Below are positions 8,453 to 17,773 of a DNA stretch of 64,000 nt, in pieces (the stretch's first letter is position 1; the number at the start of each line of letters is the position of its first letter). A program made the position numbers and the translations under genes. The notes under the pieces are model-generated. The model was not told where the DNA came from. It was given only the letters and a program-made list of their open reading frames with translations, and ran no database searches. This DNA is from Massilia violaceinigra (GTDB lineage Bacteria > Pseudomonadota > Gammaproteobacteria > Burkholderiales > Burkholderiaceae_D). The stretch is from NCBI RefSeq assembly GCF_002752675.1, contig NZ_CP024608.1, positions 7,068,001 to 7,132,000 of the forward strand, in the 5' to 3' direction.

Positions 8453-11400
8453 TCATTTTTTCTTGCTTGCGTCGTGCAGGTCTTGCCAGTTGGGTATTTC
8501 GCGCCAGCCGAGGCGGCGCGACGGGAACCTGACGATGACCTGCTGCGCCGGCGCAGCCTTGCCGTCTTCCTGCGGGCGCACGATGGCGTAGGTGTGGGCT
8601 GCCTCGGCGCGTCCGGTGGCCGTGCGCATGCCCGTGCTGGCGCTCATTGCGACGATCATCGGGGCCACGCCGGCGAGGGCTGCGTGGCGCTCGCCCGTGC
8701 TTTCCCCGGATCGGGCCACCCCGGCGGCGCCGATGGCAAAGCCGCTCAGCGCGTCGATCACGTAGCTGCGCGACGCCGGCGCAGTGCACAGGTCGGCGCC
8801 GGGCAGCAAGGTGTCGACGATCAAGGCTCCCGCCCTCGATACCGGGCTGCCGGCGGCCCGTTCGCCGTCCAGTGCGGTCTGGGGGAAATCGAAAAACCAG
8901 CCCTTGGGCGCGTCTGGCGCGTCCGGCCCGCCCAGCTCGGCATGCGCACCCGTGACCGCATAGCGCGCCGTGCCGCTCAGGGTGCGCGGCACGAGCCGGG
9001 CGCGCGACAGCGGCGGCTGCGGCCTGCCGGCGGCGTCGTGGACGGCGTAAAACGATTGCGGCAGGTAGCTGCCGCGCTGGGTATCGGCCAGTTCGAGGAA
9101 TTTGCCGGTGCCGAACAACACCAGATAGCCGCCGCCGGGCGCGAACACGATGCGGGGCGCGTGCGCGATCGGCTGGCGCCGCCCGCCGGCGTCGCGCGCG
9201 TCGAACAGGGGCGAGACGGCCGAACCCCATGGCGCCGGGCCGCTGAAATCGAAACGCCATAGCCGGCCCTGCAAGTCGCCCGCGTAGGCGTGGCGCACGC
9301 TGGCGTCGCCCGCCATGGCCAGTGCCGGCGGCGCCAGCGCGTTGGCCAACGACGGGACCGATGCCGGGGCATCGAAGCGGTAATAGTTGACGCCGCGCCG
9401 CCATCGCTGCGATGCAGGCTTGTCGGGCGCGAGCAGGAACAGCGCACCGTCGCCATCCTCGCTGCCGTTGTTGATGCCGCTGGCCACGACGACAAAGTCG
9501 CGGTACTGGGGCACGCCATCCCTGACGGCGGTGCGAAAGCGGGCAACCAGCGGCGGCGCGGCCACATGGCCCATGGCCGGATCGTCGCGCTCGGTAAATT
9601 CCCACAGCGCGCCGAGCCCCGCATGGAAGGCGGCCGGGTCGGAGATATCGAGCGCAAACACACCGCGCGCGCCCATGCCCATGCCGGAAGCGAGAATGGT
9701 GCGCCAGCGCCCGTGCACCAGCGCTTCGCCGCTGCCGGCGCTGGCGTCGACATAGGGCCGGTGACCATAGCCAGGGCTGGCGAGGAGCGGCAGCGCCGGC
9801 AACAGCGCATTGGGCACGTAGGCAAACAGTTCGGCGCCGCTGGCGGTGTCGAAGGCGTGCAGCATGCCGTCGTTGGCGCCGACATAGGCCACGCTGCGCC
9901 GTGCATGGTGGCGCCGGTGGAAGTCGGCATAGGCCGGGTCGGACCGGGATGCCGCCGGTGGTCCGACCAGCAAGGGTACGCTGTGGACGATGTCGCCGAG
10001 CACGCCCGTGCGACGACGGAACACGCCGCCCGGGCGCCCGGCTTCCATGCCGCGTTCGCCGCGCAGGAAGGCGGTGCGGGCCTCGCCCAGTCCGTCGGCG
10101 ACGCCACCGGCAACAGGAACGTCGAGCAGCGCGCGCGATTCTTGCGGCAGGCTGGCCCAGTCGAAAGCAATCGTGACCGTCTTGTCCGGGCGGTAGTCCA
10201 GCGTGTAGATCTTGCGCGCCGCCGCGATCAGCGCTGGCAGCGGCGGCACTGCGCTGGCGTTCCCGCCCAGCAGGTCGGACGCGTCCCAGTCCGGCGCCGG
10301 TGCGATGGCCGGCTCGCCGCCGTTGCCGATGGTCAGCGCGCGGCGCTGCAGGCTGCCGCTTCCGGCCGCCAGATCGTGGCTGGCCTGGACGATGAAGCCG
10401 CGTCCCTTGCTGACCGGGCTGGCCACCACGGCGCCCGGCGTCATGCCGCTACCGCCGGGGGCAGCGGCGACCAGGGCATCGATGGCTGGCCCGATCGCCT
10501 GCGCATCCCTGGCGGCAAAAAAGCCCGCCGGACTGCTACCGTCGGCGCTCCATTCGGTGTTGTCGTGCCGGTTGCCTGTGGTGATGAAGGGATTGCCGTC
10601 GTCATTGCGGTCGTTGAAGGCGCCGTACTTGGCGGCCAGGTAGAGCGCGCTGGCGCCCATGCCGGATGCTGGGCCGAGTTCGAGCGCGATGCTGCTGACC
10701 GTAACCGGCTTGTCGCGCCGGATCGGGTTGGTATGCGCCCAGTAAGCGGCGCCGGCCAGGTACAGGCTGCCCGCGCCGTCGGGGCCGTCGTTGCGCAGGT
10801 CGAGCCCGTCCAGGTCCGGCCGGGGCGCACCGTTGCCGAAGGCGCCGTTGCGGTCGGCTTCCATGTCGCCGACGCGGCGAGTCGCCTGCATGACGTCGAA
10901 GCGGACCGGCGCGAAGGTATCGACGGCGCGCGCGGCATCGTTGCGGCCGGTCCGGGTGTTGCCCGGCACATGGCGGTCATCGATGAAGGCGGCGTGGCCG
11001 ATGGTGGCGATGACGTTGCGCTGGCAGGCGGCGCTGACCGGGTCGGCCCGGCTCGACCAGGCGGGCAAGCCATCGCCGGGCACGGCGCCAGTGCCCGGTT
11101 CGCGCCCCTGCAGGTAGCGCAGGGCTTCGTAATACAGTTCGGCCCCGGGATCGCTGGCCGCATAGCTGCCGGCGGTGGCCGGATGGCTCCTGCCCGCCAG
11201 GTTGATCGCCGCGAGCGTGCCGCTGGCCGCGCCGCTGCTGCGGTCGGGATTGGGTACGAGCACGCCGCTCACTGCGCTCCATTCGGCGCGCTGATTGACC
11301 TGCGCTTCGTAGCGAGGCGCTTCGACGGCCTTCTCGCCGATGAACTTGAGCGGGGCGCGCAGGACGCCACTACCCTGCACCGCGCCGTCGGGCGCCGCGC

Positions 11401-12277
11401 CCTTCTCGCGCGTGACGGCCGGGTACGCCATGAGGCCGATGCGCCCCGCCCCCGCATGCCGCTGCAGCGCCCCCTCGGGCTTGAAGGCGGCGCCGTAAGG
11501 ACGGCACAAGCCGGGCCGGCTGGCGCTGTCGTCGGCGGTGCAGACGCGCACACGCGCGAGAAATTCGCCGTGGAACTTGTCGGACACCAGCCGCGTGCCG
11601 CTGGCGCCGTAACGGGGCGCGTCGCAGTTGCTGCCTTTGCCGGTGCCGCTGAACAGCACGCGGTTGCGGCACGACACGATGAACAGATCGGCGCTGCCGA
11701 AGGGCGTCAGCGCCGCGCTGTGTGCCGCCGCCAGCTTCTTGCGCGGAAAATGCCGTGGATGGGCATAGAAATCAGGATGCGCCGCGCCATCGGGCAGCCA
11801 TGCGCGCTGCAGCACGGTGATGCCGGCTTCGTCGATAACGCGGTCGCCGCCGGTGAGGCCGAGCCGCACAAGGTCGAGGGTGGAGGCCGTGGCCCAGTTG
11901 AGCAGATGGCCGCTGAACGCGTCACCGCCGCAGCCATGCTGCGCATCGGCCGGCCCGACAGGCGAAAAATATCCCTGGCGCTCGTCCAGGTCCGGCTCGC
12001 GCACCGAGCGCGAGCGCGCTCTGGTCGGGTACTGGTAGCACAGGCGAGGATTGAAGTAACCGGGATAATCGGCCCCTTGCGCATACTCGCCACGGTAAGC
12101 CGCGCCCGCATCCTCGAACGTGAGCGACAGATTGAGCAACAGATTGGGTGGCAACTGGCCGGGCGCGCCAAGAACGCCGTCGGGCAGCACAAGCTGCGGC
12201 GCGGCCGACGCCAGGCAGGCGTGGCAGACGAGCACGAGCGCCAGCAGGCAGCGAAGACAGGCGCGCACCAGTTTCAT
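8453..12277 (-). CDS. pilY1: PilY1/PilC-type pilus tip adhesin
   Basis: A 1274-residue secreted protein with a signal peptide (to about residue 25, ending SAAP). The N-terminal 600 residues contain the Tyr-rich start seen in PilC/PilY proteins (YNPRLCYQYP-like FNPRLCYQYPTRA) and an FNDRNDDGNP segment of the type that lies in the vWA-like region; the C-terminal part is the PilY1 beta-propeller (GDIVHSVPLLVG, VAYVGANDGMLHAFD, NALAPPALAMAGDASVRHAYAG). PilY1 sits at the pilus tip, helps prime pilus assembly and mediates adhesion and surface sensing. It overlaps pilX by ATGA and lies in the pilVWXY1E order. Confidence 0.93.
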   Translation of the reverse strand: MKLVRACLRCLLALVLVCHACLASAAPQLVLPDGVLGAPGQLPPNLLLNLSLTFEDAGAAYRGEYAQGADYPGYFNPRLCYQYPTRARSRSVREPDLDERQGYFSPVGPADAQHGCGGDAFSGHLLNWATASTLDLVRLGLTGGDRVIDEAGITVLQRAWLPDGAAHPDFYAHPRHFPRKKLAAAHSAALTPFGSADLFIVSCRNRVLFSGTGKGSNCDAPRYGASGTRLVSDKFHGEFLARVRVCTADDSASRPGLCRPYGAAFKPEGALQRHAGAGRIGLMAYPAVTREKGAAPDGAVQGSGVLRAPLKFIGEKAVEAPRYEAQVNQRAEWSAVSGVLVPNPDRSSGAASGTLAAINLAGRSHPATAGSYAASDPGAELYYEALRYLQGREPGTGAVPGDGLPAWSSRADPVSAACQRNVIATIGHAAFIDDRHVPGNTRTGRNDAARAVDTFAPVRFDVMQATRRVGDMEADRNGAFGNGAPRPDLDGLDLRNDGPDGAGSLYLAGAAYWAHTNPIRRDKPVTVSSIALELGPASGMGASALYLAAKYGAFNDRNDDGNPFITTGNRHDNTEWSADGSSPAGFFAARDAQAIGPAIDALVAAAPGGSGMTPGAVVASPVSKGRGFIVQASHDLAAGSGSLQRRALTIGNGGEPAIAPAPDWDASDLLGGNASAVPPLPALIAAARKIYTLDYRPDKTVTIAFDWASLPQESRALLDVPVAGGVADGLGEARTAFLRGERGMEAGRPGGVFRRRTGVLGDIVHSVPLLVGPPAASRSDPAYADFHRRHHARRSVAYVGANDGMLHAFDTASGAELFAYVPNALLPALPLLASPGYGHRPYVDASAGSGEALVHGRWRTILASGMGMGARGVFALDISDPAAFHAGLGALWEFTERDDPAMGHVAAPPLVARFRTAVRDGVPQYRDFVVVASGINNGSEDGDGALFLLAPDKPASQRWRRGVNYYRFDAPASVPSLANALAPPALAMAGDASVRHAYAGDLQGRLWRFDFSGPAPWGSAVSPLFDARDAGGRRQPIAHAPRIVFAPGGGYLVLFGTGKFLELADTQRGSYLPQSFYAVHDAAGRPQPPLSRARLVPRTLSGTARYAVTGAHAELGGPDAPDAPKGWFFDFPQTALDGERAAGSPVSRAGALIVDTLLPGADLCTAPASRSYVIDALSGFAIGAAGVARSGESTGERHAALAGVAPMIVAMSASTGMRTATGRAEAAHTYAIVRPQEDGKAAPAQQVIVRFPSRRLGWREIPNWQDLHDASKKK

Positions 12278-12894
12278 GGCGCCTCCTCGGGCACGGCCTT
12301 GAGGTAGAACGATTGCAGCACCACGCGGGTGGCATCGAGCGCGCCGAAGCCAACGGCGGTAATGCGGTAAAAGTTGCCCGGCGGGCGGGCAGCGTCAGCG
12401 CCGGCCTGAGTGTGCGGCAACAGTTCGATCAGATAGCGCGGCGGCCGCAGCGGCAGCGTGCCTTTGCCCGACGGCAGCTGCGCGCCCGTGAAGCGGCCGT
12501 ATTCGACCCCGTCCGGCCCCGGTCCGTCATTGCCCGACAAATCGGCGCTTTGCCAGGCCGGCGTCCCGGGCACATGCTGGCACAGCCCGGCATTGACCTC
12601 GCGTTCGGCGCCGCAGCCCTCGACGAAGCCGAGCGCGTAACCACGGGCAAACAAGGCCGCGCGCGGCGACGCGGGATCGGCGCCGCCTTCGATATCGTGC
12701 TCGGCGTCGGCCAGCGCGGCCTCGGCCGCCTGGAAGGCGATGTGCCGGTCGCGCTCGTGGCGCGCCGATTTTTCGCCGTCGAGCGCGCTGCGGGCCGCCG
12801 ACACGCCGATGATCATCAGCGCCAGCAGCACGAACAGGGCCGCCAGCATGACGGCGCCAGCCTGGCGGTCGAGGGGAGAGGGAGCGCAGGGCAT
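12274..12894 (-). CDS. pilX: Type IV pilus minor pilin PilX
   Basis: A 206-residue protein starting with a short basic leader then a hydrophobic segment (GAVMLAALFVLLALMIIGVSAA) and the RxxAFQAAEAALADAE motif (residues near 47-66) typical of PilX/PilX_N proteins, where the usual Glu+5 is replaced. Four cysteine residues lie in the soluble domain. It belongs to the PilVWX-PilY1 tip complex that primes pilus assembly. It follows pilW by 6 bp and overlaps pilY1. Confidence 0.9.
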   Translation of the reverse strand: MPCAPSPLDRQAGAVMLAALFVLLALMIIGVSAARSALDGEKSARHERDRHIAFQAAEAALADAEHDIEGGADPASPRAALFARGYALGFVEGCGAEREVNAGLCQHVPGTPAWQSADLSGNDGPGPDGVEYGRFTGAQLPSGKGTLPLRPPRYLIELLPHTQAGADAARPPGNFYRITAVGFGALDATRVVLQSFYLKAVPEEAP

Positions 12895-12900
12895 GGCGTC

Positions 12901-13848
12901 TCACAGGGCCGCGTTGCGCAGCACGATGGTGGCGGCGAAACTGCGCCGTTCGCGCCAGCGCAGCGCCGGCGGCATGCGCGCTTCGTCGGGCCGGGTACCG
13001 GGGTCGGCCGCACCGCTATAGCCCGCGCCGAACAGGTCGAAGACGTGCGGCTCGCGGTCGGGCGCGCCGCGCCGGGCGCCGTGCAGCAGCAGCGCCACCT
13101 TGATGCTGGCCACGCGTTTCCAGTGGGTTTTGCGGCGCAGGTCCCGCTCGCGCTCGGCCGGACTTGCCCCGTCAAGCGCCAGGACGGCATCGAGCGCGTT
13201 GACGGCGCCGGCGCTGAGGTACTGGTTGGGCAGGCCGTCGGCCGGCGCGTCGGTGTCGAGTCCGTACAGCACCTGGAAGGTGTCGACCCCGGCCACCAGC
13301 GCATCGCTGCGCCAGTTTCTCTGGCCCCGGTATTTGCAGCGCAGTTCGGCCTCGCCGCCCGCTGCCGGCGCAACATAGAAAATGCTCCAGCCCTCGCTGC
13401 CGGCACCCACGCCGAACCCGGCGCAACTGAGCATGCTGCCATCGCCCTCGGGGCCCTCGCCCACGCCGTCGAAGCGCAGCGCCAGCACGTCGCTGCCGTT
13501 GACGCCACCCGGGCGCGCGCTGGCGATGCCGGGCCCGCCGCCGAGCACCTGGTTGTCCAGCCCCGCGATGCGGGCGGCGGCGCTGGCCGGCGACGGCGGG
13601 GCATCTTCACGGTCGAGATCGACAAAGGCACCCTGGCGCGCCGCGCGTTCGATGGCGTCCAGCGCAAAGCGGCCGGCGTCGTCCACCTGCGCCAGTTCGC
13701 CCTGGGCCGCGTAGCCGGTCTGGGCCGACACCAGCACCGATGCCGCAGCGAGCGACACCAGCAGCCCGAGCACCAGCGCGACCAGCAATTCGACCAGAGT
13801 CAGGCCACCCTGATGCCATCGGCGCCGCAGCGCTGCGTGCGCGCTCAT
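12901..13848 (-). CDS. pilW: Type IV pilus minor pilin PilW
   Basis: A 315-residue prepilin: basic leader, then GLTLVELLVALVLGLLVSLAAA with the +5 Glu, followed by the family's QxGYxAQGELAQVDDAGRFAL region. The large soluble domain has several cysteines. The start at 13848 is set by the ATGA overlap with the pilV stop and removes an arginine-rich upstream extension. The protein takes part in the tip/priming complex with PilV, PilX, PilE and PilY1. Confidence 0.9.
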   Translation of the reverse strand: MSAHAALRRRWHQGGLTLVELLVALVLGLLVSLAAASVLVSAQTGYAAQGELAQVDDAGRFALDAIERAARQGAFVDLDREDAPPSPASAAARIAGLDNQVLGGGPGIASARPGGVNGSDVLALRFDGVGEGPEGDGSMLSCAGFGVGAGSEGWSIFYVAPAAGGEAELRCKYRGQRNWRSDALVAGVDTFQVLYGLDTDAPADGLPNQYLSAGAVNALDAVLALDGASPAERERDLRRKTHWKRVASIKVALLLHGARRGAPDREPHVFDLFGAGYSGAADPGTRPDEARMPPALRWRERRSFAATIVLRNAAL

Positions 13849-14426
13849 GGGGCACCCGTGCCGAGCATCACCGCCACGGCCGGCGGGGATGGTGCGCCGG
13901 CGGCGGCATCGGCAGCGCCGTCGGCCCGCTTGGCGCGCCAGCCGAGCTTGATCACGACGGGGGCGCCGGCCGCGCCGGCGCACTCCCAGGCCAGCGCCAG
14001 GCGCGCCTCATCCCACACGGTGGCGTCGCGGCAGACCGCGATGCGCCCGCCGGGAAAGCCCGCGTGCAGCGCCGCGATCGTGTCGGCGATGTCGAACTGG
14101 GCCAGCTGGGCGCTGTCGCAGCGGTTCATGCCGTAGCATTGCGCGGGCGCGGGCGGCGGCGCGCCATCGGCCGCATCGTAATGGAGTTGCAGGTAGGGAT
14201 TGCTGAGATCGTCGCGCTGCATCTGCCCGGCGTTCGCCTGCATGCGCCCGGCCAGGCTGCTCGCCAGTTGCACGCCGCGCGACATGAGGCTCGCTCCCTG
14301 GTGCGTGCGCAGCGCGGCCACCTGCGTGCCAAGGGCGCCCAGAATGCCGACGGTCAGCAGCAGCACCGCCACCAGCACTTCGGTCAGCGTAAATCCGCCG
14401 GCGACACGTTTTCGCGATAAGCGCAT
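13845..14426 (-). CDS. pilV: Type IV pilus minor pilin PilV
   Basis: A 193-residue prepilin. The leader RLSRKRVAGG is followed by FTLTEVLVAVLLLTVGILGALG, giving G-F cleavage and Glu+5, and then by the PilV-type helix LRTHQGASLMSRGVQLASSLAGRMQAN. I chose the ATG at 14426 because GGGGAG lies 5 bases upstream; the in-frame ATG at 14453 has no such site. It is the first gene of the six-gene operon pilV-W-X-Y1-E-fimT, and the 160 bp before it toward nrdR should hold the operon promoter. Confidence 0.9.
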   Translation of the reverse strand: MRLSRKRVAGGFTLTEVLVAVLLLTVGILGALGTQVAALRTHQGASLMSRGVQLASSLAGRMQANAGQMQRDDLSNPYLQLHYDAADGAPPPAPAQCYGMNRCDSAQLAQFDIADTIAALHAGFPGGRIAVCRDATVWDEARLALAWECAGAAGAPVVIKLGWRAKRADGAADAAAGAPSPPAVAVMLGTGAP

Positions 14427-14585
14427 GACTCCCCCGCAACGTTGAACAGACACGTCCGGTCATGGCGCCGCGGCCCGGCAAGCATGGCTGCGGGGAGCGT
14501 GGACGGGTGATCCGGATCGCTTGTGAGCTACGTTAACAGCAGGGCGTGCAGGCACGGATGGCCTGCCTCAAGCGTGTGAGCTGAA

Positions 14586-15053
14586 CTATTTGCGCGGTTT
14601 GCGCTCGTGGCCTACTTCGGCAATGGCTTCCTGGAACTCGGCCAGGTCTTCGAAGTTTTTATACACCGACGCGAAGCGGATGTAGGCAATCTTGTCGAGG
14701 CGTTTCAGTTCCTGCATGACCAGTTCGCCCACGTGGCCGGTATCGACCTCGCGCTGTCCGCTGGTAAGCAGCTTTTCCTCGATCGAGGCGACCGCGCTGT
14801 CGATCGCTTCGGCCGACACGGGCCGCTTGCGCAGCGCCAGCATCAGGCTGCCGCGCAGCTTGACCGAGGCGAACTCGGTGCGGCTGCCGTTCTTCTTGAC
14901 AATGATCGGCATCGACAATTCGATCCGCTCATAGGTGGTGAAGCGCTTGTCGCACTTGACGCAGCGGCGCCGGCGCCGGATCGAATCGCCCTCCTCGGAT
15001 ACACGCGTATCGAGCACTTGCGTGTCTTCATGCTGACAGAAAGGACATTTCAT
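14586..15053 (-). CDS. nrdR: Transcriptional repressor NrdR
   Basis: A 155-residue protein with an N-terminal zinc ribbon (CPFC at residues 3-6 and CVKC at about 31-34) and an ATP-cone domain ([30 protein letters not shown]). NrdR binds NrdR boxes upstream of ribonucleotide reductase genes and represses them when its ATP-cone is occupied by dATP/ATP. Length is normal for the family. It lies 25 bp downstream of glyA on the same strand, an arrangement common in beta-proteobacteria, so it is probably read through from glyA. Confidence 0.97.
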   Translation of the reverse strand: MKCPFCQHEDTQVLDTRVSEEGDSIRRRRRCVKCDKRFTTYERIELSMPIIVKKNGSRTEFASVKLRGSLMLALRKRPVSAEAIDSAVASIEEKLLTSGQREVDTGHVGELVMQELKRLDKIAYIRFASVYKNFEDLAEFQEAIAEVGHERKPRK

Positions 15054-15078
15054 GGGGCGCCGGGCTGCTGGTGTGAGA

Positions 15079-16326
15079 TTAAGCCGCGTAGACCGGGTAC
15101 TTGTCGGTCAGCTTCTTGACTTCCACCTTGACGCGTTCGACGACGGCGGCGTCGTTCGGGTTGTCGAGGATGTCCGCGATCAGGTTACCGACCGTGGTCG
15201 CATCTTCTTCCTTGAAGCCGCGCGTGGTGAAGGCCGGGCTGCCGAGGCGGATGCCGGAGGTCACGAACGGTTTTTGCGGATCGTTCGGGATGCCGTTCTT
15301 GTTGCAGGTCATGTGGGCGGCGCCCAGCAAGGCTTCGGCTTCCTTGCCGGTCAGGTTCTTGGCGCGCAGGTCGACCAGCATCACGTGCGATTCGGTGCGG
15401 CCGGACACGATGCGCAGACCGCGCGCGATCAGCGCCTTGGCCAGCGCGTCGGCGTTCTTGACAACCTGCTTCTGGTACTCGGTGAACGATGGCTCCAGCG
15501 CTTCCTTGAACGCGACAGCCTTGCCGGCGATCACGTGCATCAGCGGGCCGCCCTGGATGCCAGGGAAGATCGCCGAATTGATGGCCTTTTCGTGCTCGGC
15601 CTTCATCAGGATGATGCCGCCGCGCGGGCCGCGCAGCGATTTGTGCGTGGTCGAGGTGACGAAGTCGGCGTGCGGCACCGGGTTCGGGTAGACACCGGCG
15701 GCGATCAGGCCGGCGTAGTGCGCCATGTCGACCATGAAGTAAGCGCCCACTGCCTTGGCAACCTTGGCGAAGCGCTCGAAATCGATCTTGAGCGAAAAGG
15801 CCGATGCGCCGGCGATGATCATTTTTGGCTTGTGCTCATGCGCAAGACGCTCCATGGCCTCGTAGTCGATATCTTCCTGTTCGGTCAGGCCGTAGGACAC
15901 CACATTGAACCATTTGCCCGACATGTTCAGCGCCATGCCGTGGGTCAGGTGGCCGCCTTCGGCCAGCGACATGCCCATGATGGTGTCGCCCGGCTTGAGC
16001 ATGGCGAAGAACACGCCCTGGTTGGCCTGGGAGCCCGAGTTCGGCTGCACGTTGGCCGCTTCGGCGCCGAACAGTTGTTTGACGCGGTCGATCGCCAGTT
16101 GTTCGGCGACGTCGACGAATTCGCAGCCGCCGTAGTAGCGCTTGCCTGGATAACCTTCGGCGTATTTATTGGTCAGCTGCGAGCCCTGGGCTTGCATGAC
16201 GGCTGGCGAAGTGTAGTTCTCGGACGCGATCAGTTCGATGTGATCTTGCTGGCGTGCGGTTTCCTTCTGGATCGCACCCCACAATTCCGGGTCAACATGG
16301 GCGAGCGTGTGTTCTTTTGAAAACAT
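15079..16326 (-). CDS. glyA: Serine hydroxymethyltransferase
   Basis: A 415-residue PLP enzyme converting serine and tetrahydrofolate to glycine and methylene-THF, the main one-carbon source for purine, thymidylate and methionine synthesis. It shows the family hallmarks: [40 protein letters not shown] and the PLP lysine in [14 protein letters not shown]. The start at 16326 ([16 protein letters not shown]) has GGAG 8 bases upstream and matches the normal length; the upstream in-frame ATG at 16359 adds a spurious extension. A ZTP riboswitch aptamer lies about 107 bp upstream in the leader, so expression probably responds to the purine/folate stress signal ZTP/ZMP. Confidence 0.98.
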   Translation of the reverse strand: MFSKEHTLAHVDPELWGAIQKETARQQDHIELIASENYTSPAVMQAQGSQLTNKYAEGYPGKRYYGGCEFVDVAEQLAIDRVKQLFGAEAANVQPNSGSQANQGVFFAMLKPGDTIMGMSLAEGGHLTHGMALNMSGKWFNVVSYGLTEQEDIDYEAMERLAHEHKPKMIIAGASAFSLKIDFERFAKVAKAVGAYFMVDMAHYAGLIAAGVYPNPVPHADFVTSTTHKSLRGPRGGIILMKAEHEKAINSAIFPGIQGGPLMHVIAGKAVAFKEALEPSFTEYQKQVVKNADALAKALIARGLRIVSGRTESHVMLVDLRAKNLTGKEAEALLGAAHMTCNKNGIPNDPQKPFVTSGIRLGSPAFTTRGFKEEDATTVGNLIADILDNPNDAAVVERVKVEVKKLTDKYPVYAA

Positions 16327-16403
16327 GAAAAAACTCCAATCGATAAGAGTGCGAGGCACCTGATTGCAAGGATCGAATGAGGGAAGCCGTCGGAAATGGA
16401 ACA

Positions 16404-16438
16404 GGCAGCCTCATCGTGCGCTTCCATCGGTGGCTGCC
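16404..16438 (-). promoter_or_regulatory. Candidate expression-platform hairpin of the glyA ZTP riboswitch
   Basis: GGCAGCC (16438-16432 on the minus strand) can pair with GGCTGCC (16410-16404), with a 21-base loop. The 5' arm overlaps the conserved CTGGGCA of the aptamer, so ligand binding and this hairpin are mutually exclusive by simple pairing logic. No T tract follows directly, so it is not an obvious intrinsic terminator; Rho or a longer-range effect on translation are open alternatives. Confidence 0.4.
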
Positions 16439-16535
16439 CAGGCGAACGGCTGATGAAATCTCACGTTCCCCGGTGGATGCCCACCTTTCGCCGCCAGGCA
16501 GCAATGCGCCGCGACTTTTCGCCAGTTACGTGAGA
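16434..16535 (-). promoter_or_regulatory. ZTP (pfl motif) riboswitch upstream of glyA
   Basis: On the minus strand the leader reads CTCACGTAACTGGCG (from 16534), an intervening stem-loop region, then CCACCGGGGAACGTGAG and, after a short linker, GCCGTTCGCCTGGGCA (16450-16435). ACTGGCG, CCACCGGGG and GCCTGGGCA are the conserved pieces of the pfl/ZTP aptamer, and CTCACGT pairs perfectly with ACGTGAG to close the first pseudoknot-domain helix. ZTP riboswitches sense ZTP/ZMP (AICAR nucleotides), which build up when 10-formyl-THF is short, and turn on one-carbon genes such as glyA. Just downstream an alternative hairpin (16404-16410 with 16432-16438) overlaps the conserved 3' element and could be the expression platform. 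Confidence 0.85.
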
Positions 16536-16668
16536 CATAATGGAGCCCAAATTGTAAGTTAAGTCCCAGATTAGGGCAAGGAATGGGATTGCCTAAATGG
16601 CAGGTCGCGGCCAATATCGTCACTTGGGCTACAATCCGGCATAGTTTCAGACTTCTTCAGGACACCAC

Positions 16669-17415
16669 ATGATCGTTTTCATCACCGGCGCCTCCGCCGG
16701 CTTCGGCGCCGAAATGGCGCGTACCTTCGTCAACAACGGCCATCAGGTCGTCATCAGCGGCCGCCGCAAGGACCGGCTCGAAGCCCTCGCAGCCGAGCTG
16801 GGCGATCTGGCTTTACCGATCGTCATGGACGTCACGTGCAAGGAATCGATCAATGAAGCCTTGTCGATGCTGCCGCAATCGTGGCGCCAGGTCGATGTGC
16901 TGATCAACAATGCCGGTCTCGCGCTGGGTACGCAACCGGCCCACGAAGCGCCGCTGGCCGACTGGGAAACCATGATCGCGACCAACTGCACCGGGCTGGT
17001 GACGATGACGCGCGCGCTGCTGCCGGCCATGGTCGAGCGCGGCAGCGGACTGATCATCAACCTGGGGTCGGTGGCAGGCCACTATCCTTACCCGGGCGGC
17101 AATGTGTACGGCGCGACCAAGGCCTTTGTCGACCAGTTCACGCTCAACCTGCGCGCCGATCTGGCGGGGACGGGCGTGCGCGCGACCAACCTGGCGCCGG
17201 GATTGTGCGGGGGGACGGAGTTTTCCAACGTGCGCTTCAAGGGCGACGACGCGGCCGCGGCCAAGGTGTACGAAGGCACGGTGCCCCTGACGGCCAAAGA
17301 TATTGCGGCGACGGTATTCTGGATCGCGACGCTGCCGCCGCATATTAATATCAATACGATCGAGATGATGCCGACTTGCCAGGGGTTTTCGCCGTTTGCG
17401 ATCAAGCGGACCTGA
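16669..17415 (+). CDS. ydfG: SDR family NADP-dependent 3-hydroxy acid dehydrogenase, YdfG-like
   Basis: A 248-residue classical short-chain dehydrogenase: cofactor motif TGASAGFGAEMA at residues 6-17, SGRRKDRL (arginines suggesting NADP preference), NNAG, and the catalytic Ser/Tyr/Lys in LGSVAG and YGATKAF. The C-terminal part, with VRATNLAPGLCGGTEF and ININTIEMMP, is that of YdfG-type enzymes, which oxidise serine, 3-hydroxypropionate and related 3-hydroxy acids. It is transcribed divergently from glyA and stands alone; a large inverted repeat follows. Confidence 0.88.
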   Translation: MIVFITGASAGFGAEMARTFVNNGHQVVISGRRKDRLEALAAELGDLALPIVMDVTCKESINEALSMLPQSWRQVDVLINNAGLALGTQPAHEAPLADWETMIATNCTGLVTMTRALLPAMVERGSGLIINLGSVAGHYPYPGGNVYGATKAFVDQFTLNLRADLAGTGVRATNLAPGLCGGTEFSNVRFKGDDAAAAKVYEGTVPLTAKDIAATVFWIATLPPHININTIEMMPTCQGFSPFAIKRT

Positions 17416-17464
17416 GCCTCGTCGTTCCTGGCACTGCCAGAACCGACTACCCGCGCCGCCCCCA

Positions 17465-17552
17465 CGTCGTACCCGCGCAGGCGGGTACCCAAGTTCATAG
17501 CGTCGCCATTGGCAGATTAGATACTTGGATACCCGCCTGCGCGGGTACGACG
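17465..17552. repeat. Large inverted repeat (REP/BIME-like palindromic element)
   Basis: Arm 17465-17494 and arm 17523-17552 are near-perfect reverse complements (about 28 of 30 bases), and each arm itself contains the palindrome CCCGCGCAGGCGGG or its complement. The pair is separated by 28 bp. Short palindromes of the CCCGCNNNGCGGG type are common dispersed intergenic repeats in beta-proteobacteria. It lies 50 bp past the ydfG stop, so it may also act as a transcription terminator or mRNA 3'-end stabiliser. The remainder of the 358-bp gap up to ybgC (17416-17773) shows no gene. Confidence 0.8.
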
Positions 17553-17773
17553 GAGATGGAGGCCAAAATGACGAGATCGACGTGGCGGAGTGGTAAAAAC
17601 GGCGGCAGTACGTAACACAACTACACCCCATGTAAGCGATTGTTACAGAACTTGGCACTTCGCTATCGCTCACGTCTACTTGTGCCCCACCTAACCCGCG
17701 CCGGGTCATCTTTATGTGCGCTTGCGTACATTTACAGCCCGGAAATCGCGTAAAATGTTTCCGATATTCACTT

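Noticed and set aside
9290..12307. 1005-codon plus-strand frame opposite pilY1
   Set aside because: Antisense shadow of a real high-GC gene; no ribosome-binding site or recognisable domain, and the pilY1 reading is unmistakable.
17376..17615. 79-codon plus-strand frame after ydfG
   Set aside because: It runs through the palindromic repeat, so the frame is produced by the repeat itself.
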